From Acidiparvus fluvialis (GTDB lineage: Bacteria; Acidobacteriota; Holophagae; Holophagales; Holophagaceae), in assembly GCA_041263285.1 (NCBI GenBank), contig JBFSVS010000007.1, positions 1 to 43,863 of the forward strand: DNA of 43,863 nucleotides. Reading direction: 5' to 3'. Position numbers and translations under genes: made by a program. Positions within the stretch are counted from its first letter, which is position 1. Each line of letters opens with the position of its first letter. The notes beneath the pieces were generated by a model. That model did no database searches and was not told the origin of the DNA. It was given only the letters and a program-made list of their open reading frames with translations. Below are positions 40,387 to 43,863 of the stretch, piece after piece.

Positions 40387-41238
40387 ATGGAAGACACGAC
40401 CTCAAAACCTAAGAAACTCTTTGCGGAAGACCAATCTAGGAACCCTCCTCCCGTTAATATCTTCGAAGCAGTCCTGAGACGATTTGCACGTACGAGTTAT
40501 TTGTTTGCTGTGCTTCTAATGTATTTTCTCGCTTCGATATCTTTTGGGATGGCTCTTGCTCCAGCCCTTTGGGTGAGCCACATGATGGTGTCGATCTTCT
40601 CTCCCTTAATGACTGGAGATTGGCTAGGTTGGTTCGTGATGGGTTTTACGTATGCATTAGCATTTTTTGTTTTTGGACTTTCCCTTATGGTGACTGTCTG
40701 CGTTCTTAATTTCATTCTGCCTACGCGATTCAAAAGATTCAAGGGTGGTTACTACACCATCCATGCGGTACCTTGGTTTCTTCACAATGGACTTTTCTAT
40801 CTAGTTCGTTTTACATTCCTACCTTTCGCTACACTCACACCTTTTGGCATTCTTTTTCTCAAGGGAATGGGAATGAAAATTGGTAAACATGCATTTATTA
40901 ATACCGATTATATTAGTGATCCATCATTCATTGAACTCGGTGATGATGTCACCTTAGGAGGTAGTGTAAGAATTTTTGCTCATTATGGAGGGGGAGGTAA
41001 TTTAGTCATCGCACCAATTAAAATCCATGATCGAGCCACATTGGGAGCTGGCTCATTGGTGATGGGCGATGTAGAAATCGGAGAAGGAGCTGTCATTCTT
41101 CCTCATTCCGTCCTCTTGCCTGGCGCTCGAGTACCGGCTGAAGAAACTTGGGGGGGTGTTCCTGCCCAACCGATTGATCGATCCGATATGCTTAAAATCA
41201 AACAGCGTATTCGGGGTCTCGAAGGACCTTCCTCTTGA
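40387..41238 (+). CDS. Membrane-anchored hexapeptide-repeat acyltransferase-like protein
   Basis: A 283-residue protein. Residues about 38-60, 78-108 and 130-155 are hydrophobic helices. From about 165 the sequence turns into left-handed beta-helix repeats (KIGKHAFINTDYISDPSFIELGD, then VTLGGSVRIFAH, RATLGAGSLVMGDVEIGEGAVILPHSVLLPGARV) and ends in the typical WGGVPAQPI loop of acetyltransferases. Its hexapeptide domain resembles those of Pls/PosA-type non-ribosomal synthetase tails. Substrate and direction are unknown; it is divergent from the heptosyltransferase, so an envelope role is possible. Confidence 0.78.
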   Translation: MEDTTSKPKKLFAEDQSRNPPPVNIFEAVLRRFARTSYLFAVLLMYFLASISFGMALAPALWVSHMMVSIFSPLMTGDWLGWFVMGFTYALAFFVFGLSLMVTVCVLNFILPTRFKRFKGGYYTIHAVPWFLHNGLFYLVRFTFLPFATLTPFGILFLKGMGMKIGKHAFINTDYISDPSFIELGDDVTLGGSVRIFAHYGGGGNLVIAPIKIHDRATLGAGSLVMGDVEIGEGAVILPHSVLLPGARVPAEETWGGVPAQPIDRSDMLKIKQRIRGLEGPSS

Positions 41239-41262
41239 AGTACATCACCGATAGGTTACCTT

Positions 41263-43440
41263 GTGACTCCTAAACCTACTCGATCGACCGCAACCCCGTC
41301 TCAGAGTGGGCTAAGATATCTTGAGACTTTTGAAGCAAAGTACATAGGCCATCCTGATGGTGTTGGTTTCTCAGGATTTCTAAGACCTCAAGGAACATCT
41401 TCAAAGGGATCAGATGTACTAGTGGAATGGGGAACTCGACACGAAGCGCTTCACGGAGATCATGTTTTAGCCGAGATTACCGGCGATGATCGTAACGGCA
41501 GGGCTAAAGCTCGGATCATTAAAATCATAAAGTTTGGAACCCAAGCTGTTGCCGGTACCCTCCAAAAACAGCCCTGGGGGTGGCGTGTACTTCCGCTAGA
41601 ACAGAGGATTGGACCAATGATTACGGTACCTCCTTCTGATTTAGCCGAAGACGGAGATTGGGTCAGCGTTGAACTCCAAAGAGAGAAAGGCTCGACTCAA
41701 CTTCAGGGCAAAGTTATCGCGCGCTTAGGCAAGAAGGGTGATCTTCGAATTGAAAATCGACTCACGGCCGAAATGTTTGGTATTCGACAAACTTTTCCTG
41801 TGGCGGTGATGCAGGAATTAGCTCCTTTTCCTACCTCCGTTCCCTCGGAGTGGCTTCATAATCGTGAAGATCTTCGCAAGCACCTGACCTGTACGATTGA
41901 TCCGCCTACAGCAAAGGATTTTGATGATGCTATTTCTCTCGAAGTCCTTCCTGAAAATCAAGGAGGAGGATGGCTGCTTGGTGTTCATATCGCAGACGTT
42001 AGTTTTTACGTCAAAGAAGGAGGACCCCTCGATCAAGAATCACGCCTTCGCGGAACCTCGGTCTATTTTCCCGATGAGTGTATTCCGATGATTCCTGATC
42101 GCCTCAGTGGTGATCTTTGTAGTCTTCGGGAGGGGGTAGATCGATTAACGCTCACGGCTTGGATCACTATTTCGCCTCAATTTGATATCTCCCATACATC
42201 ATTTTCTGAGTCTGTTATTCATTCTAGGAAACGCCTCACTTATAACGATGTTCGCGATGCCTGTATTGATAAGCAGCCTGCTATACGAGCAACTCTTGGG
42301 CCTGAACTATGTCACATGCTTGAAATCGGGCTTCAGGTAGCAGAGGGTTTAAAGATACTCCGGTTGAAGCGTGGGGCCGTCAATCTTGATACCGAAGAAA
42401 CCGAGTTTCATTTTGATGAAAAAGGCAAGGTTATTCGAGCTAATCCCTACGAACGTCATAATGCCCACAAAATGATAGAAGAATTTATGTTACTCGCTAA
42501 TGAAGCGGTGGCTCGTTTTTTTAACGATAAGAAAGTTCCTACCATATTTCGCATCCACGATGAGCCTGACCCCATCAAGTTAGAAGTTTTTGGAAATTTA
42601 GCACGTGCCTTTGGTCTTCTGGGTGTTCATGACGCACCTAGTCCTGATAATCTCAATCGATTACTCGATAAGGTTCGGGGTGGTTCCCTTGAAGCGCTGA
42701 TGAATACTATGTTACTGAGATCTCTCAAGCGGGCGGAATATAGTGCAGATAATATCGGTCATTCGGGTCTTGCGCTAAAAGATTATCTACATTTTACCAG
42801 TCCGATTCGTCGCTATCCCGATTTGATTGTCCATCGCAGCCTCAGAAAAATATTGAGGAAGGAGTCGTTTCCTGAAAATTTTTATGGACAGCTATCAAGC
42901 ATTGCTCATGAATGCAGCGATGCTGAACAGAAAGCCGTAGAAGCCGAACGGGAGAATGTTCGTTGGAAAGCCTGCGATCTTATGCGTCCTTTCATCGGCA
43001 AAACGTTCCAGGGATTTGTTCAGGGATTCTCACCTAAAGCCATCTATATCCAATTATTAGATCCCTTTGTAGAAATTGGGTCCCCTATTGCCTCTTTAGG
43101 TTTAGGATTTAAAGTCGATGAACATCGAACCAAACTCGTAGGATCAAAGGGATCCGTGGTCATTGCGATTGGCGATTTTGTCACCATTGAACTAGCTGGG
43201 ATCGATGAGGATCAACACCGTATTTTTGGTTGGATTCTTAGCGCCAAGGCAAAAGACGGAAAGGGCAAGGTCTTTAGTTTTCAACCTAATAAGAGTGCGA
43301 GGACCCAAGATTTATTCGAAAAACCTAAACGACTGCCTGGACGAGCTGGTAAATCGGGACGCCCCTGGTCCCCCAAGAAGGAAAAGCGGAAAGATCGATC
43401 CTCGGGTCAACATAAAAAAGGTAAAAAAAAGAAACGCTAG
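41263..43440 (+). CDS. rnr: Ribonuclease R
   Basis: A 725-residue RNase II/R family 3'-5' exoribonuclease. The N-terminal cold-shock domains (about 30-180) include GDHVLAEITGDDRNGRAKARI. The RNB catalytic domain has the Asp cluster TIDPPTAKDFDDA (211-223), then VHIADVSFYVKEG, RIHDEPDP and LKDYLHFTSPIRRYPDLIVHR. A C-terminal S1 domain is followed by a strongly basic tail rich in Lys/Arg (PKKEKRKDRSSGQHKKGKKK), a hallmark of RNase R. The start is GTG at 41263, with AGG upstream. ruvC follows 19 nt after its stop. Confidence 0.95.
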   Translation: MTPKPTRSTATPSQSGLRYLETFEAKYIGHPDGVGFSGFLRPQGTSSKGSDVLVEWGTRHEALHGDHVLAEITGDDRNGRAKARIIKIIKFGTQAVAGTLQKQPWGWRVLPLEQRIGPMITVPPSDLAEDGDWVSVELQREKGSTQLQGKVIARLGKKGDLRIENRLTAEMFGIRQTFPVAVMQELAPFPTSVPSEWLHNREDLRKHLTCTIDPPTAKDFDDAISLEVLPENQGGGWLLGVHIADVSFYVKEGGPLDQESRLRGTSVYFPDECIPMIPDRLSGDLCSLREGVDRLTLTAWITISPQFDISHTSFSESVIHSRKRLTYNDVRDACIDKQPAIRATLGPELCHMLEIGLQVAEGLKILRLKRGAVNLDTEETEFHFDEKGKVIRANPYERHNAHKMIEEFMLLANEAVARFFNDKKVPTIFRIHDEPDPIKLEVFGNLARAFGLLGVHDAPSPDNLNRLLDKVRGGSLEALMNTMLLRSLKRAEYSADNIGHSGLALKDYLHFTSPIRRYPDLIVHRSLRKILRKESFPENFYGQLSSIAHECSDAEQKAVEAERENVRWKACDLMRPFIGKTFQGFVQGFSPKAIYIQLLDPFVEIGSPIASLGLGFKVDEHRTKLVGSKGSVVIAIGDFVTIELAGIDEDQHRIFGWILSAKAKDGKGKVFSFQPNKSARTQDLFEKPKRLPGRAGKSGRPWSPKKEKRKDRSSGQHKKGKKKKR

Positions 43441-43459
43441 GGGTTTATAGTCTAGGGTT

Positions 43460-43863
43460 ATGGCCATTAAAGCAGCGAGACGATGTTTGGGGGTTGATCC
43501 TGGATCAATCGCCTGCGGCTGGGCTATCGTTGAACAGAAAGGTAATCAGCTCGCTTTAGTAGACTCTGGAGTCATTCGTTCAAAGAGTAGCGAACCCTTC
43601 CCTAAGCGTTGCCTTAAAATCCACCAAGCCCTCGCACAATGCATCCAAAGTCATAAGCCGACATTTATGGCTGTCGAATCTCCCTTTGTAGAAAAGAATG
43701 CAGCCACGGCAATCAAATTGGGCCAAATTCGGGGAGCTATTCTTCTGACCGGATCTCTTTTTGATCTAGAAGTGGGAGATTACAACCCCATGCAAATCAA
43801 AAAAGCCGTCAGTGGCTATGGATGGGCAGGAAAAGATCAGGTAGGCAAGATGGTCAAGCTTAT
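43460..43863 (+). CDS. ruvC: Holliday junction resolvase RuvC, 5' part
   Basis: The first 134 residues of RuvC, cut by the right window edge. The catalytic Asp lies in LGVDPGSIACGWA, the second acidic residue is Glu in MAVESPFVEKNAATAIKLGQ, and GYGWAGKDQVGKMV matches the conserved G.GrA.K.QV segment. The final acidic pair should lie just beyond the window. It resolves four-way junctions with RuvAB, which are not seen here. The ATG at 43460 gives the usual N-terminus; the upstream ribosome site is weak (AGGG close to the ATG). Confidence 0.95.
   Translation, partial: MAIKAARRCLGVDPGSIACGWAIVEQKGNQLALVDSGVIRSKSSEPFPKRCLKIHQALAQCIQSHKPTFMAVESPFVEKNAATAIKLGQIRGAILLTGSLFDLEVGDYNPMQIKKAVSGYGWAGKDQVGKMVKL

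Noticed and set aside
1..43863. CRISPR arrays, insertion sequences, prophage or integron features
   Set aside because: No regularly spaced repeats, transposase or integrase genes or target-site duplications were seen on either strand.

Overview
The window is a dense chromosomal stretch from a Gram-negative bacterium. It encodes Kdo transferase (waaA), a GT9 heptosyltransferase, an ExbD/TonB-like pair and several lipoproteins, so an outer membrane with LPS is expected. I see no insertion sequence, prophage gene, CRISPR array or other mobile element. The best lineage guess is an AT-leaning relative of the Acidobacteriota (Holophagae-like). The basis is the gene mix: paired M16 peptidases with a long insertion, M14 and M28 peptidases, a CocE-type hydrolase, a SPOR-SpoIID protein, and a Gfo/Idh enzyme of the kind seen near lpx genes. 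An FCB lineage cannot be excluded from sequence alone.

Layout. 1-2847 (minus): a tight operon of GloB-like hydrolase, slipin/stomatin, MBL hydrolase, ExbD and the start of a TonB/TolA-like protein. 2876-5363 (plus): a DUF1648 membrane protein and uvrC. 5381-5824 (minus): a four-helix membrane protein. 5864-11775 (plus): a lipoprotein, the malic enzyme-phosphotransacetylase fusion maeB, a FolM-like SDR and a DUF4153 membrane protein. 11895-13932 (minus): a possible mini membrane protein and a secreted CocE/NonD hydrolase. 14040-17961: queE, lipA (minus), then scpA, a RibBA-like protein with a degenerate GCH II half, and thioredoxin. 17977-21602: waaA (minus), an ABC-F ATPase, a lipocalin (minus) and tRNA-Arg(CCT). 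21603-25636 (minus): SpoIID-like protein, a short serine hydrolase and a Gfo/Idh oxidoreductase. 25679-31847 (plus): membrane protein, M14 peptidase, an active plus an inactive M16 peptidase, and an SDR. 31852-34481 (minus): HODM-like protein, M28 peptidase and a SnoaL-like protein. 34587-36931 (plus): lepA, a membrane zinc-ribbon protein and rpsU, closed by a bidirectional terminator. 36975-43863: secreted thioredoxin (minus), thioesterase, cysS, heptosyltransferase (minus), acyltransferase, RNase R and the 5' part of ruvC.

Most genes serve core functions: DNA repair, translation, cofactor synthesis (lipoate, riboflavin, queuosine), cell envelope and protein turnover. The secreted hydrolases (M14, M16 pair, M28, CocE) suggest use of peptide-like substrates.

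The most interesting pattern crosses genes. All eight predicted signal-peptidase-I substrates end their signal peptide in A or G followed directly by Gln, which looks like the pyroglutamate 'Q-rule' known from Bacteroidetes. Other points of note are the RibBA with a destroyed GCH II site, a serine hydrolase that starts seven residues before its catalytic Ser, an SDR lacking the catalytic Tyr, frequent TTG starts in housekeeping genes, and convergent gene pairs that overlap at their 3' ends without terminators.
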